From: Bacillota bacterium
GTDB lineage: Bacteria; Bacillota; Clostridia; Lachnospirales; Lachnospiraceae
DNA: 64,000 nucleotides
NCBI GenBank assembly: GCA_023386815.1
Contig: JAEWIZ010000015.1
Span: forward strand, 62,001 to 126,000
Direction: 5' to 3'
Both the position numbers and the translations under genes were made by a program. The first letter of the stretch is position 1. Every line of letters starts with the position of its first letter. Under the pieces are notes generated by a model. That model was not told the origin of the DNA. It was given only the letters and a program-made list of their open reading frames with translations, and made no database searches. Below are positions 53,928-62,988 of this stretch, piece after piece.

Positions 53928-54665
53928 TTATTTTAACCTACTTTCATAAATCTCACATATTTCTTTAACATCACCCTCAGCAATCAGCTTTCCTTTTTCA
54001 AGTAGTATTGCCTTATTACAAATATTTTTTACCTGTTCTATGTTATGGGATACAAATAATACCGTAACACCATCCTTGAACATTGACTTGATCTTCTTTT
54101 CACTTTTTTTACGGAATTTTGCATCACCAACGGCGAATACCTCATCCAAAATCAAGATATCCGGTTCCACTATGGTTGCAATAGAAAACCCTAACCTGGA
54201 CTTCATACCAGAGGAGTAATTCTTCACCGGAACATTAATGAAATCGCCCAACTCAGAAAACTCTACGATTTCGTTAAATTTCTCCTTAATAAAATCCTTG
54301 GAATATCCAAGTACTGCACCATAAAGGTAGATGTTCTCAGCACCAGTGTACTGTAAATCGAAGCCTGCTCCAAGCTCCAGCAAAGGCGCAATTCTTCCCT
54401 TCGTTGTTATACTGCCCTCCGTTGCTTTCAAAACACCTGCAATCACCTTAAGCAAGGTACTTTTACCCGCGCCATTAAAGCCCAGAATTCCGATTCGGTC
54501 CCCCTGATGTATAGAGAAATCCACATTCTTTAACGCCCAAAACTCTTTATACTTTATTTGACCTTTTATTTTTTTTATAATGAAATCCTTAAAATTATCG
54601 ACCTTCTCGGCGCCCATCTGAAATCTGACACCAACATGATCTACCTTAATTACAACCTTACTCAT
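53928..54665 (-). CDS. tagH: Wall polymer ABC exporter ATPase (TagH-like)
   Basis: A 245-residue ABC ATPase with Walker A GFNGAGKST (about residues 59-67), signature YSSGMKSRLGFSIA, Walker B ILILDEVFAVGDA and a switch His in VSHNIEQV. The substitution of LSGGQ by YSSGM is typical of teichoic acid and O-antigen exporters (TagH, Wzt, RfbE). It would drive export of the lipid-linked polymer with the permease encoded just upstream. It lacks the long extra C-terminal domain of Bacillus TagH. Confidence 0.93.
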   Translation of the reverse strand: MSKVVIKVDHVGVRFQMGAEKVDNFKDFIIKKIKGQIKYKEFWALKNVDFSIHQGDRIGILGFNGAGKSTLLKVIAGVLKATEGSITTKGRIAPLLELGAGFDLQYTGAENIYLYGAVLGYSKDFIKEKFNEIVEFSELGDFINVPVKNYSSGMKSRLGFSIATIVEPDILILDEVFAVGDAKFRKKSEKKIKSMFKDGVTVLFVSHNIEQVKNICNKAILLEKGKLIAEGDVKEICEIYESRLK

Positions 54666-54705
54666 AAATACCTCATTCCACCGAAAACCACGGTATAATT
54701 ATAAG

Positions 54706-54754
54706 TTCTCAGAAGTGCTTTTTACTTCTGAGAAAAGGCGCTGTCTTTTGCGCC
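54706..54754. other. Two hairpins between tagG and tagH
   Basis: TTCTCAGAAGT pairs with ACTTCTGAGAA (54706-54734), and GGCGC with GCGCC (54737-54754). They lie within a run of cotranscribed genes. A T-rich loop rather than a T-tail makes termination uncertain. Confidence 0.45.
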
Positions 54755-54784
54755 GTGCATCATAACAATCTCTTGTTAAAAAGA

Positions 54785-55561
54785 TTATATGTTCATAATA
54801 AATTCATCCTGCTTTTTATAGAAGATAAAGATACCTATCACCAAGGCAACAATACTAAAAGCACTGGAATAAATTAATGCATTCATATCAAGAGGAAGTC
54901 CATATATTACAGTATTCCTAAAATTCAAAATGACAGAATACAGTGGATTGATATCCAGGATCCATCTAACATCGGCGCTAATCTTTGCTGGGTCATAGAA
55001 AATTGCAGAGCAATACATAATTAACATAATAATTACGCCCCATAAGTATTCCATATCTCGGAAGAATACTGCTAAGGTAGCAAGAATTAAGCCTACTCCA
55101 AGAACCATGACAAATAATATGAATAACGGCACGATCGCTTGTAGTAAATAAATGGTCGGCTTGATCTGTAAATATGCGGCTACACCAATTAATACAATCA
55201 AGGATATCAAAAACATCACGTATTGGGACATAATGGAGGATAAGGGATAAATGTATTTTGGCACATACACCTTTTTGATCATCTGTCCATGAGTACGGAT
55301 TGATTTCATTGCTGATTTTGTAGCATTTGAAAAATAGGAGTAAAGCAGACGCCCTGATAGTACATAGATCGGGAAGGTCTTATCTGCCCTACCATAAAAA
55401 TTGGAAAACACCATTGTTAATACCAGCATGGTGAGTAATGGTTCGATTAAAGTCCAAAGAATTCCCAGATAGGATCTTCGATACTTTAGCTTAATATCCT
55501 TGATAACTAGCTCGGATAATAGAAAACGATATTTATTGAAATTCTTAATCAACTGTTTCAT
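54785..55561 (-). CDS. tagG: Wall polymer ABC exporter permease (TagG-like)
   Basis: A 258-residue permease of the ABC-2 type used by TagG, Wzm and RfbD. The N-terminal amphipathic stretch FLLSELVIKDIKLKYRRSYLGILWTLIEPLL is characteristic, and six membrane helices follow. The ATG at 55561 has GGAGAT six bases before; a longer frame to 55615 overlaps nothing useful and lacks a site. It pairs with TagH to move the polymer across the membrane. Confidence 0.93.
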   Translation of the reverse strand: MKQLIKNFNKYRFLLSELVIKDIKLKYRRSYLGILWTLIEPLLTMLVLTMVFSNFYGRADKTFPIYVLSGRLLYSYFSNATKSAMKSIRTHGQMIKKVYVPKYIYPLSSIMSQYVMFLISLIVLIGVAAYLQIKPTIYLLQAIVPLFILFVMVLGVGLILATLAVFFRDMEYLWGVIIMLIMYCSAIFYDPAKISADVRWILDINPLYSVILNFRNTVIYGLPLDMNALIYSSAFSIVALVIGIFIFYKKQDEFIMNI

Positions 55562-55618
55562 TAAAATCTCCTTATATAAAATAAGTCCATCAAGATAAAT
55601 CCTATGCAGCTTCATAAT

Positions 55619-57916
55619 TTATATATGAAAGACTGCCTGAACAACCTTCTGGGAAGCATGTCCGTCCTCCCAGGAACAATATTTATCATAAAATTTATTA
55701 TATTTTTCCAGGTATTGCTGCTCGAGTTGATCTATATTTTTAATTGCTGTAATAACTTCTTCATTTGTATATAGAAGTGGTCCCGGCAGTTCTTCCTCAA
55801 TATCGATATAAAACCCACGTAATACATCACGATATTTTTCAAGGTCGTAGGTGTAGAATAGCATCGGTCGCCTTAAATTGGCAAAGTCAAAAAATACGGA
55901 TGAATAGTCTGTCATAAGGATATCAGAAATTAAATAAAGCTCTGAAATATCATTATATTCACTTAGATTATAGGCAAAGCCTTCAAATCCAGTAAGATCC
56001 AAGGAATCCGCTATATAGTAGTGGGTACGTAATAGTACAACATACTCCTCACCTAATTGCTCTTTTAATCGTTGCAGATCCAGCTTTAGGGAGAACTTAT
56101 AACTTGTTTTTGTATAGTATTCATCATCTCTCCAAGTTGGCGCATAAAGAATCGTTTTCTTATTTTTAGGGATACCAATTGATTCTTTTACTCTTGCTGC
56201 AATTTCCATCCTATTCTCAGCATGCAAAATGTCATTCCGGGGATACCCGGTCTCGAGCATGTTCTGTTGAAACTGAAAGCATCTGCGAAAGGTATCACTG
56301 GAAAACTGATTTGCTGCGATCAGATAATCCCACATCTTTGCTTGCTGGAACGTCTGTTTCTTGAATTTTTGCGTAGCAGCACTAGTATTCTCCAGATCAT
56401 AAACCAGCTTTTTCAAGGGAGTTCCATGCCAGGTTTCTAAAAAAACACTGCCATCTCTTTTCTGAAACCATTCCGGCTGTCTGACATTAAAAATCAAGTA
56501 TTTACTCCGTGCCATATAGTAAAAATACCGGAAGCTAAAGCGCTTAACCTTCGTATGGGGATATGGAATAGTTATATCCTTATTATCTATCACCCAGATA
56601 TACTTATACTTTTTGGGGTGATTTTTTACTAAATACTCATAAATATACTTTGGGCTGTCGGAATAGCTTTTCCCAAAAAAGCTCTCACAAATAACCCAGG
56701 TTTCCTTTAAGGCCATCTTCAAAAAATAGGTCTCATACAAATACCGCGAAAAGGTACGGCTATTTTTAGTAATACGCTTGAACTCCATCCGCTTGTTATG
56801 TTCTATAACAATTTTCTCTGCACGTTTGATCGTTCCATTGCAGAAAGCTTTCAATAATTTCTTATCGTAGTCCTTATAGCCCTCCAGCAAATTCTTATCC
56901 AAGCTACTGATTATCTCCTGCATGGTAGTAAATTTCTTCAAACGCTCCGGATCCTCGTGATTCATTGGAAGCTTTGGAGCATAAAAGCCGATACAATAAC
57001 GTATCATTTTATTCTCCAACAACAGCTTCAGCTCTTTGTTGTTTTGCAATAAACCGATTGCATACTTATAGGTATCCGTATACTCACGAAAGCTTCTGCT
57101 TCCCTTGGTTTGACTTAAGGAAGGCAGATTTACTAAGTCCCCATGGTTTCGTTTCATATATGCAGCCTGTGCTACATATTCGAAGTTATTGGCTTTTGCT
57201 AAAAACTGCAGTTCAAAGGGATAATCAGAAATGAACTTTATGGATTCCTTAAAACGCAATTTATTTTCTTCAATCAACTGGCGTTTCATTAGTTGATGGA
57301 GAACAGATATATTTCGAAATCCCTTTTCCTTTGATACTAAGTGATAATAAGCCAAGTTCCGACCGGATAGTTCCTGTTCTGAAACCTTCTCGATAGAAGC
57401 TTCTATTTCATCCTTCTTCTGCTTATTACCTTCAGCCAAGTCATCAGCATCAAGTTCTGAACCTTCTGAGGTACTACTGTCTTCCTCGTCCTCACCTGAA
57501 TCTGAAGATTCACCCTCTATCTTAAAGTTTGCCATAAAAACACTTCGTTTAAACCATGTCCAAATTTTCTTTCCAAAGATCAGGTCAGCATCCGTTTCTT
57601 CTGCCTTATTCACTAATAATTCTAGTGTATCAGGACTGATATAATCATCACTGTCTAAAAAATATACATATTCTCCGGAAGCAATTGATAAACCAAAGTT
57701 TCTTGCAGCAGCGACACCTTTTTTATCCGTTAGCGTGTAGGTCTGTAGTTCCAAACGATCTCGAAACTCCTTCAATAAGGATTCCACATCCTCATTGATC
57801 CGGTCACATACAAGTATGACTTCCATATTCCGAAAGGTCTGATCTGCAAGACTGTTCAAACAATCCTCTAAATACGAGATTCCTCTAAAAAAAGGAATAA
57901 TGACACTTACCTTCAT
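55619..57916 (-). CDS. Bifunctional GT2 glycosyltransferase and CDP-glycerol glycerophosphotransferase with acidic insert
   Basis: A 765-residue fusion, first gene of the operon. Residues 1-130 begin a GT2 domain (SVIIPFFRGISYLEDCL, AAARNFGL, YFLDSDDYIS). A strongly acidic insert (about 136-172; SSDSGEDEEDSSTSEGSELD) interrupts it. Residues about 400-760 are a TagB/TagF-type glycerophosphotransferase (FLETWHGTPLKKLVYDL, TGYPRNDILH, LYAPTWRDDEYY, LMTDYSSVFFDFANLRRPMLFYTYDLE). It probably adds a sugar and a glycerol phosphate at one point in polymer synthesis, but the order is unknown. Confidence 0.88.
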   Translation of the reverse strand: MKVSVIIPFFRGISYLEDCLNSLADQTFRNMEVILVCDRINEDVESLLKEFRDRLELQTYTLTDKKGVAAARNFGLSIASGEYVYFLDSDDYISPDTLELLVNKAEETDADLIFGKKIWTWFKRSVFMANFKIEGESSDSGEDEEDSSTSEGSELDADDLAEGNKQKKDEIEASIEKVSEQELSGRNLAYYHLVSKEKGFRNISVLHQLMKRQLIEENKLRFKESIKFISDYPFELQFLAKANNFEYVAQAAYMKRNHGDLVNLPSLSQTKGSRSFREYTDTYKYAIGLLQNNKELKLLLENKMIRYCIGFYAPKLPMNHEDPERLKKFTTMQEIISSLDKNLLEGYKDYDKKLLKAFCNGTIKRAEKIVIEHNKRMEFKRITKNSRTFSRYLYETYFLKMALKETWVICESFFGKSYSDSPKYIYEYLVKNHPKKYKYIWVIDNKDITIPYPHTKVKRFSFRYFYYMARSKYLIFNVRQPEWFQKRDGSVFLETWHGTPLKKLVYDLENTSAATQKFKKQTFQQAKMWDYLIAANQFSSDTFRRCFQFQQNMLETGYPRNDILHAENRMEIAARVKESIGIPKNKKTILYAPTWRDDEYYTKTSYKFSLKLDLQRLKEQLGEEYVVLLRTHYYIADSLDLTGFEGFAYNLSEYNDISELYLISDILMTDYSSVFFDFANLRRPMLFYTYDLEKYRDVLRGFYIDIEEELPGPLLYTNEEVITAIKNIDQLEQQYLEKYNKFYDKYCSWEDGHASQKVVQAVFHI

Positions 57917-57944
57917 TAAACTCCTCCAAAGTCCTCTTAGTTAC

Positions 57945-58013
57945 GCATAGCTATGCTTTACAGCATTCCATAGTCATCTTCGCCATAATAAGCATATACT
58001 TCTGCATATGCTT
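57945..58013. other. Structured leader of the teichoic-acid-type operon
   Basis: The roughly 210-base leader has the palindrome GCATAGCTATGC (57945-57956) and a hairpin with AAGCATAT/ATATGCTT arms (57990-58013). No known riboswitch is recognised. Confidence 0.4.
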
Positions 58014-58129
58014 GTAAGTGAACAAATACCACCCAGCAGGCAACCGCCTATGAAATGGTACTCATAAAATCGCGAAACTTGTTTTTTCCGATTAAGTATA
58101 ATTCTAGCAATAATTATAATATCATAGGG

Positions 58130-58158
58130 ATTATAGCATTCTAGGTCGGACAAGTCAA
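58130..58158 (-). promoter_or_regulatory. Promoter of the surface polymer operon
   Basis: On the minus strand TTGACT (58153-58158) and TATAAT (58130-58135) with 17-base spacing give a leader of about 210 bases before the GT2 fusion gene. Confidence 0.7.
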
Positions 58159-58364
58159 CCTGCAACACAGTTGAGCTCTATTTTATCTGTCAATTTATAC
58201 CATTTTCTACTCTTCTGCTCAGATACCTTTTAAAATATTTATAAAAAAATCCATGTATTTTACCTATTATCAGCGTACCTATCAGTTACTAACTTTACAT
58301 GTTACCGGTGCAGGTAAACAAGTATCAACGAAGCAATAATTCAATAAATCAATATTTAATAATC

Positions 58365-58442
58365 CAATAATTTAAGAATTCAATAATTTAAGAATTCAAT
58401 AATTTAAGAATTCATAATTTAAGAATTCATAATTTAAGAATT
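58365..58442. repeat. Five tandem copies of a 15-16 base AT-rich repeat
   Basis: Three 16-base units CAATAATTTAAGAATT (58365-58412) are followed by two 15-base units CATAATTTAAGAATT (58413-58442). Partial copies flank it. It lies in the noncoding gap 58160-58622 between leuA and the polymer operon. No reading frame is present. Confidence 0.9.
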
Positions 58443-58451
58443 CAATAAAAC

Positions 58452-58498
58452 AATAAAGTTCATGAACGTATATTCCATACGATTCATGAACCTTATTG
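58452..58498 (-). terminator. Terminator-like hairpin after leuA
   Basis: The AATAA-GTTCATGAA-CGTAT arm pairs with ATACG-TTCATGAAC-TTATT with small bulges around a 4-5 base loop. It lies about 125 bases past the leuA stop. Confidence 0.55.
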
Positions 58499-58622
58499 AT
58501 TTGATATCTATTTTGAAATTTTTTTATTTATTTTAATATTTATTTTTTGTTCACTATTATTGATAAGTTCCTTTTCAAAAGCAGGTAATACGGAAACTTC
58601 AATTTGTCTATCGCTTCCTTTA

Positions 58623-60287
58623 TTATGAGTTCAAGCGATTCAGTGAACTAAAGATTGCACGTATGGACGCCCTTGTGATATTTGAGCTGACACCAACACC
58701 AAAGGTTGTTTTGCCAGTAGCCAAATCCACTGTCTGAATATAAGCTGCCGCCTGTGCATTTGCTCCACCTGCCAATGCATGCTCTGTGTAGTCAAGAATC
58801 TTAAACTGGATTCCTAACTCCTCTTGTAAGCCACGCTGTACAGCATCAATCGGACCATTACCGGTAGCTTCAAAGGTTCTTACTTCACCATGGTACGTAT
58901 ATTCTACCGTAGCAAAGGTTGATGAATCCTCACGCTCCGTTAATTCTTCAATTCTACACTTCTTAAAGTGCAATGGCTCCTTTTTATCCAGATAATTAAC
59001 TTTAAAGGCTTCCATAATTTGCTCCGGTGCAATCTCTCCCATCTTTTCAGATAATAGCTGAATTACATCTGCAAATTCTTTATGCATACCCTTTGGAAGT
59101 TTGAAGCCAAAGTAATTTTCCATGATAAAGGCAACTCCGCCCTTACCAGACTGGCTATTAATTCGAACAATCGGTTCATACTGTCTTCCGATATCTGACG
59201 GATCAATCGGTAAATAGGGAACAGCCCAGTACTCACTTCCCCGATCCTTCATTGCCTTAACACCCTTATTAATAGCATCCTGATGGGAACCAGAAAATGC
59301 GGTAAATACCAGTTTCCCTGCATAAGGGTGACGCTCATGCACCTTCATCTTGCACAGACGCTCATAGGCTTCCATTATTTCATTGATATTATCTATTTCT
59401 AATTCAGGATTAATACCTTGGGAAAACATATTATAGGCTATCGTTAAAATATCAACATTACCAGTTCTTTCACCATTTCCAAACAAAGTACCTTCCACTC
59501 TGTCTGCTCCAGCTAACAATGCAAGCTCTGCAATAGCAACGCCTGTACCTCTATCATTATGCGGATGAATACTTAATATGATAGTCTCTCTATCCTTGAA
59601 ATTGCGGTTCATCCATTCAATCTGATCCGCATATACATTCGGAGTATTCATTTCCACGGTTGCTGGAAGATTAAAGATAACTTTATTCTCCTTCGTTGGT
59701 TCCCAGATGTCCTGTACTGCATTACATACCTCCAGTGCGAAATCAACCTCTGTTCCGGTGAAGCTTTCCGGTGAATATTCCAAAATAATTTCACCCGGGA
59801 ATGTTTTTGCATATTCTTTCACCAGCTTTGTGCCTTCTACAGCGATTTGCTTAATTTCTTCTCTAGACATGTGAAACACAACATCTCTTTGCAGGGTAGA
59901 AGTTGAATTATAAATATGCACAATTGCTTTCTTCACACCCTCTAAGGCTTCAAAGGTTCTTTTTAACAGATGCTCTCTGCACTGAACCAAAACTTGAATC
60001 GTAACATCCTCGGGGATTAATTTACGATCTACTAATTGACGCAAGAAATCAAACTCAATTTGTGAAGCGGATGGAAAACCAACTTCAATTTCCTTAAAGC
60101 CCAGCTTTACCAACAACTGAAAGAATTCAACTTTCTCCTCTACAACCATTGGTTCAATTAGAGCCTGATTACCATCTCTTAAATCAACACTACACCAGAT
60201 GGGTGCTTTTACGATTTGCTTATTCGGCCACTGTCTATCTGTCATCTCAACGATTGGATTTCTTTGATATCTTTTAAAATTTAACAT
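58623..60287 (-). CDS. leuA: 2-isopropylmalate synthase
   Basis: A 554-residue enzyme that condenses acetyl-CoA with 2-oxoisovalerate, the first step of leucine synthesis. The catalytic barrel has WCSVDLRDGNQALIEPM (about residues 31-47) and the metal-binding SIHPHNDRGTGVAIAELA. The C-terminal LeuA dimer/regulatory domain holds the leucine feedback site. The length fits the longer LeuA type found in Corynebacterium and some Clostridia. The ATG at 60287 has GGAGGG nine bases before it. It stands alone; no leuBCD genes are adjacent. Confidence 0.95.
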   Translation of the reverse strand: MLNFKRYQRNPIVEMTDRQWPNKQIVKAPIWCSVDLRDGNQALIEPMVVEEKVEFFQLLVKLGFKEIEVGFPSASQIEFDFLRQLVDRKLIPEDVTIQVLVQCREHLLKRTFEALEGVKKAIVHIYNSTSTLQRDVVFHMSREEIKQIAVEGTKLVKEYAKTFPGEIILEYSPESFTGTEVDFALEVCNAVQDIWEPTKENKVIFNLPATVEMNTPNVYADQIEWMNRNFKDRETIILSIHPHNDRGTGVAIAELALLAGADRVEGTLFGNGERTGNVDILTIAYNMFSQGINPELEIDNINEIMEAYERLCKMKVHERHPYAGKLVFTAFSGSHQDAINKGVKAMKDRGSEYWAVPYLPIDPSDIGRQYEPIVRINSQSGKGGVAFIMENYFGFKLPKGMHKEFADVIQLLSEKMGEIAPEQIMEAFKVNYLDKKEPLHFKKCRIEELTEREDSSTFATVEYTYHGEVRTFEATGNGPIDAVQRGLQEELGIQFKILDYTEHALAGGANAQAAAYIQTVDLATGKTTFGVGVSSNITRASIRAIFSSLNRLNS

Positions 60288-60444
60288 GTGTAATCCCTCC
60301 TATATTAATATGATTTTTAAATGCTCCGTATTTTAGCTTTCATATATACTATGGAGTCGATAAATTACACTATAAATTTTAATGATGAATAATTTGGTAT
60401 TGTCTATACGAGTCCCAACTGCATCATTTCCTTTCTGATTATTA

Positions 60445-60500
60445 TAAAAAAGATCACTATTAGAATATAGTATAATTATACATATTCATTAATAGTGATC
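60445..60500 (-). terminator. Terminator after the HPr-like gene
   Basis: GATCACTATTA (60452-60462) pairs with TAATAGTGATC (60490-60500), with partial pairing further in. On the minus strand a run of T follows. It separates the cda-HPr unit from leuA. Confidence 0.75.
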
Positions 60501-60532
60501 CTCATTATATCATTCTGTTTTTTTTTTCGCAA

Positions 60533-60811
60533 CTATTTTTTTAATATCTTATCTCCTAGGCCTTCGTTAATCATCAAAGACAGTGTCTCGAGAGCTTCTT
60601 CCTCATCGGATCCGTCGCATATTAATTCAATTTCATCGCCATATTTTACACCAGCCGACAATATTCCTAAAACACTTTTTGCATTCACAGACTTTTCATT
60701 TTTCTTAATCATGATAGATGAATTAAAATCTATTGAGCGGTTACATAAGATACTTACTGGTCTTAAATGTAATCCGGCAGGGATGTCAACTACTATTTTT
60801 TTGCTAACCAT
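60533..60811 (-). CDS. HPr-family phosphocarrier protein
   Basis: A 92-residue HPr-like protein. The phosphorylatable His is in AGLHLRPVS (about residue 14), and the regulatory-serine region KSVLGILSAGV (about 47-57) is present. HPr carries phosphate for sugar PTS uptake or, when serine-phosphorylated, helps catabolite repression. The residue after His is Leu instead of the usual Ser/Thr/Ala/Val, so this may be a paralogue rather than the main HPr. The ATG at 60811 follows GGAGG. It sits 33 bases after cdaR and may be cotranscribed with cdaA-cdaR. Confidence 0.85.
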   Translation of the reverse strand: MVSKKIVVDIPAGLHLRPVSILCNRSIDFNSSIMIKKNEKSVNAKSVLGILSAGVKYGDEIELICDGSDEEEALETLSLMINEGLGDKILKK

Positions 60812-60843
60812 TAGGCATCCTCCTATCCTCGGATTTATGAGTT

Positions 60844-62055
60844 TCAACTTAGTTGTACAAGTAGTGATGGACTATTCTGTATGATGCTATACAAGGATGT
60901 ACCTACTTGTATTTTCACGTCATATGTACCGCTTGAATAATCACTCAAGTCAATGAATGGCTTTAGATTATTGGCGGTTAAATCACTAATATCTTTCTCC
61001 GGCCCCATAACTCTAATTACAAGGGGCGTTGTGTTTAATATCGTTACTTCTAAGCTCTTTGGTATATTGCGTACATCAATATCGTTCAATTGAATAACAA
61101 TATCTTTGGTTTTTGCTCTTTCTATCTTCAAGTTAACCACTGCCGTCTGGCTCTTTTCAACCAAAATCAAATCTTTACCCAGCGCTTCCTGAAGATTTAT
61201 TTCCTTTTCAACGTTTTTAAAAATTCCCTCAATATCTTCCGTGACTTCTAATCTTTGAATTTCACTTAGAGCAGTTTCATCTCCAGCTATTTCAATTGTC
61301 TTAGGCTCATAATCCACAGCGGTGAGTACATAACCATCCTTTGGTTTTCCCGATGTGGTAACCAATAGGTCAATGGTTTTTGTTCTATACATCAGGATAT
61401 TCACTGATATACTTTTATCGCTAAAGTTCAGATTAGAGGAGTCGATCTCATTACCATCTGCATCGATAGCCTTCGGTTGTTCGGTTGTTCGAAAAGATCC
61501 GGCAACATCGGTAACATCCACATCTACGATAATCTGAGCAATACTTTCAATCTTTGATTTTGGTCCGGATACCTGAACAATGGTACTTGCCGTCTTCTCT
61601 GCAACATAATAACCTTCGGAAGGTTCACCCTTCTGTACAACATCCACCCGGAAATGTTTTTCAGCTTGCTCTTCTAGACTCACCTTCATTACCTGATATA
61701 AGCCATCAGAAACCGTTACCTCATCACCATATCGCAAGCAGGAAATATCAATGGTAACCGCGTTAACATCGGATAATTTCGAAAAATCAGCAGTAACGCT
61801 AAAATCAGACACTGCCAGATTCTCAATAATTGATCTTCGCGCAGCAACTGTAAAATCAATTGTTTCCCCTTCCTTAATATCATATACCTGGTTTAGAGAA
61901 GCAATTGCATCTTCATTTAGTATTTCCACAGGAACATTATAAAAGTTCTTCGTTTTAATAGGATCATCAACATTCGTAATTACCAGCCACAAAATAGCGG
62001 CAAGAATAACAGATAGAATTTTCAAGCCGATATTCCTAGTCAACTTCTCTTTCAT
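60844..62055 (-). CDS. cdaR: YbbR-domain regulator of diadenylate cyclase
   Basis: A 403-residue protein with one N-terminal membrane helix (about residues 9-27; IGLKILSVILAAILWLVIT) and several external YbbR-like repeats, seen as recurring VxVSGPKSKIE, VEIAGDETALSEIQ and IRVMGPEKDISDL blocks. CdaR binds the membrane cyclase CdaA and controls c-di-AMP synthesis. Its start overlaps cdaA by 20 bases, as in other Firmicutes. GlmM, the third usual partner, is not in this window. Confidence 0.92.
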   Translation of the reverse strand: MKEKLTRNIGLKILSVILAAILWLVITNVDDPIKTKNFYNVPVEILNEDAIASLNQVYDIKEGETIDFTVAARRSIIENLAVSDFSVTADFSKLSDVNAVTIDISCLRYGDEVTVSDGLYQVMKVSLEEQAEKHFRVDVVQKGEPSEGYYVAEKTASTIVQVSGPKSKIESIAQIIVDVDVTDVAGSFRTTEQPKAIDADGNEIDSSNLNFSDKSISVNILMYRTKTIDLLVTTSGKPKDGYVLTAVDYEPKTIEIAGDETALSEIQRLEVTEDIEGIFKNVEKEINLQEALGKDLILVEKSQTAVVNLKIERAKTKDIVIQLNDIDVRNIPKSLEVTILNTTPLVIRVMGPEKDISDLTANNLKPFIDLSDYSSGTYDVKIQVGTSLYSIIQNSPSLLVQLS

Positions 62056-62914
62056 TCCTTATTCTTCCCTTCCAAAGTTTTAATTTCTTTACCTCATTTG
62101 TCTTCCTTTGTGCATCCGCAAGTTTCGTTCTTAAGTAATCACCATCTACATTACGAATCAGCTTACCGCCTTTCGCAATCGATACCTTTCCGGTTTCTTC
62201 AGACACGATAATAGTTAAACTGTCTGAGACCTCGCTGATACCAATTCCTGCACGGTGCCTTGTGCCTAGTTCCTTGCTTAGCTGCATATTGTCAGACAAA
62301 GGCAGATAGCAGGTTGCCGCCGCAATTCGATTTCCACGAAGGAGTACTGCTCCGTCATGAAGGGGTGTATTATGTTCAAATATATTAATTAGTAATTCAC
62401 TGCTGACTAAGCTATCAATAAAGATTCCCGTACTCTCAAAATCATTCAACGGAGTATCCTCTTCTAAGACGATCAGTGCACCAGTCTTCGTTCTAGCTAA
62501 CTCAAAGGTTGCACGAACAATTTCATTCAAGGTATGATCCGAAAACTTCTCTGATCGATCCTTCGAGTCATCAAAGGTTATAATTGATTTCATGATGTTT
62601 TTTTGACCCAATTGTTCCAGAGCTTTTCGAAGCTCTGGTTGAAATATAATTACAATTGCAATGATACCCACATTAATTGTGTTTCGGATAATCCATGTAA
62701 TAACATTCAAGTCAAATATTACAGCAATTAACCAGAAAACCATGATTACTACTAACCCTTTTACAAGAGTCCAGGCTCTAGTCGTCTTAATCCACTTTAC
62801 AACATGATAGATCAGAAAGGCCAGAATACATATCTCTATAATATCGGTAGTATTTATCTTGGGAAATGATAACCAAATTAAATATTTGGTGATATAATTC
62901 CTGATAATCTCCAT
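62036..62914 (-). CDS. cdaA: Membrane diadenylate cyclase
   Basis: A 292-residue enzyme that makes c-di-AMP from two ATP. Three N-terminal helices (about residues 25-90) anchor it. The DAC domain has the catalytic DGAVLLRGNRIAAATCYLPLS and GTRHRAGIGISEVSD motifs (DGA and RHR). c-di-AMP controls potassium, osmotic balance and wall integrity. It starts a tight unit with cdaR, preceded 75 bases upstream by a membrane protein gene. Confidence 0.96.
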   Translation of the reverse strand: MEIIRNYITKYLIWLSFPKINTTDIIEICILAFLIYHVVKWIKTTRAWTLVKGLVVIMVFWLIAVIFDLNVITWIIRNTINVGIIAIVIIFQPELRKALEQLGQKNIMKSIITFDDSKDRSEKFSDHTLNEIVRATFELARTKTGALIVLEEDTPLNDFESTGIFIDSLVSSELLINIFEHNTPLHDGAVLLRGNRIAAATCYLPLSDNMQLSKELGTRHRAGIGISEVSDSLTIIVSEETGKVSIAKGGKLIRNVDGDYLRTKLADAQRKTNEVKKLKLWKGRIRNEREVD

Positions 62915-62988
62915 GCGCCTTCTCCCCTACTATTATTCATAACAAGCAAGATCAGACTACCTAATCTCTCTTGTTTAATCAAACATTC

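Noticed and set aside
57974..58168. Minus-strand 64-codon open frame in the leader of the polymer operon
   Set aside because: It begins upstream of the predicted transcription start and overlaps the promoter.
58365..58442. CRISPR array
   Set aside because: Units are adjacent, with no spacers, and are only 15-16 bases.
60288..60451. T-box or leucine attenuator before leuA
   Set aside because: The leader is only about 150 bases and shows no T-box sequence, leucine-codon leader peptide or antiterminator pair; the hairpin at 60445-60500 belongs to the upstream gene.
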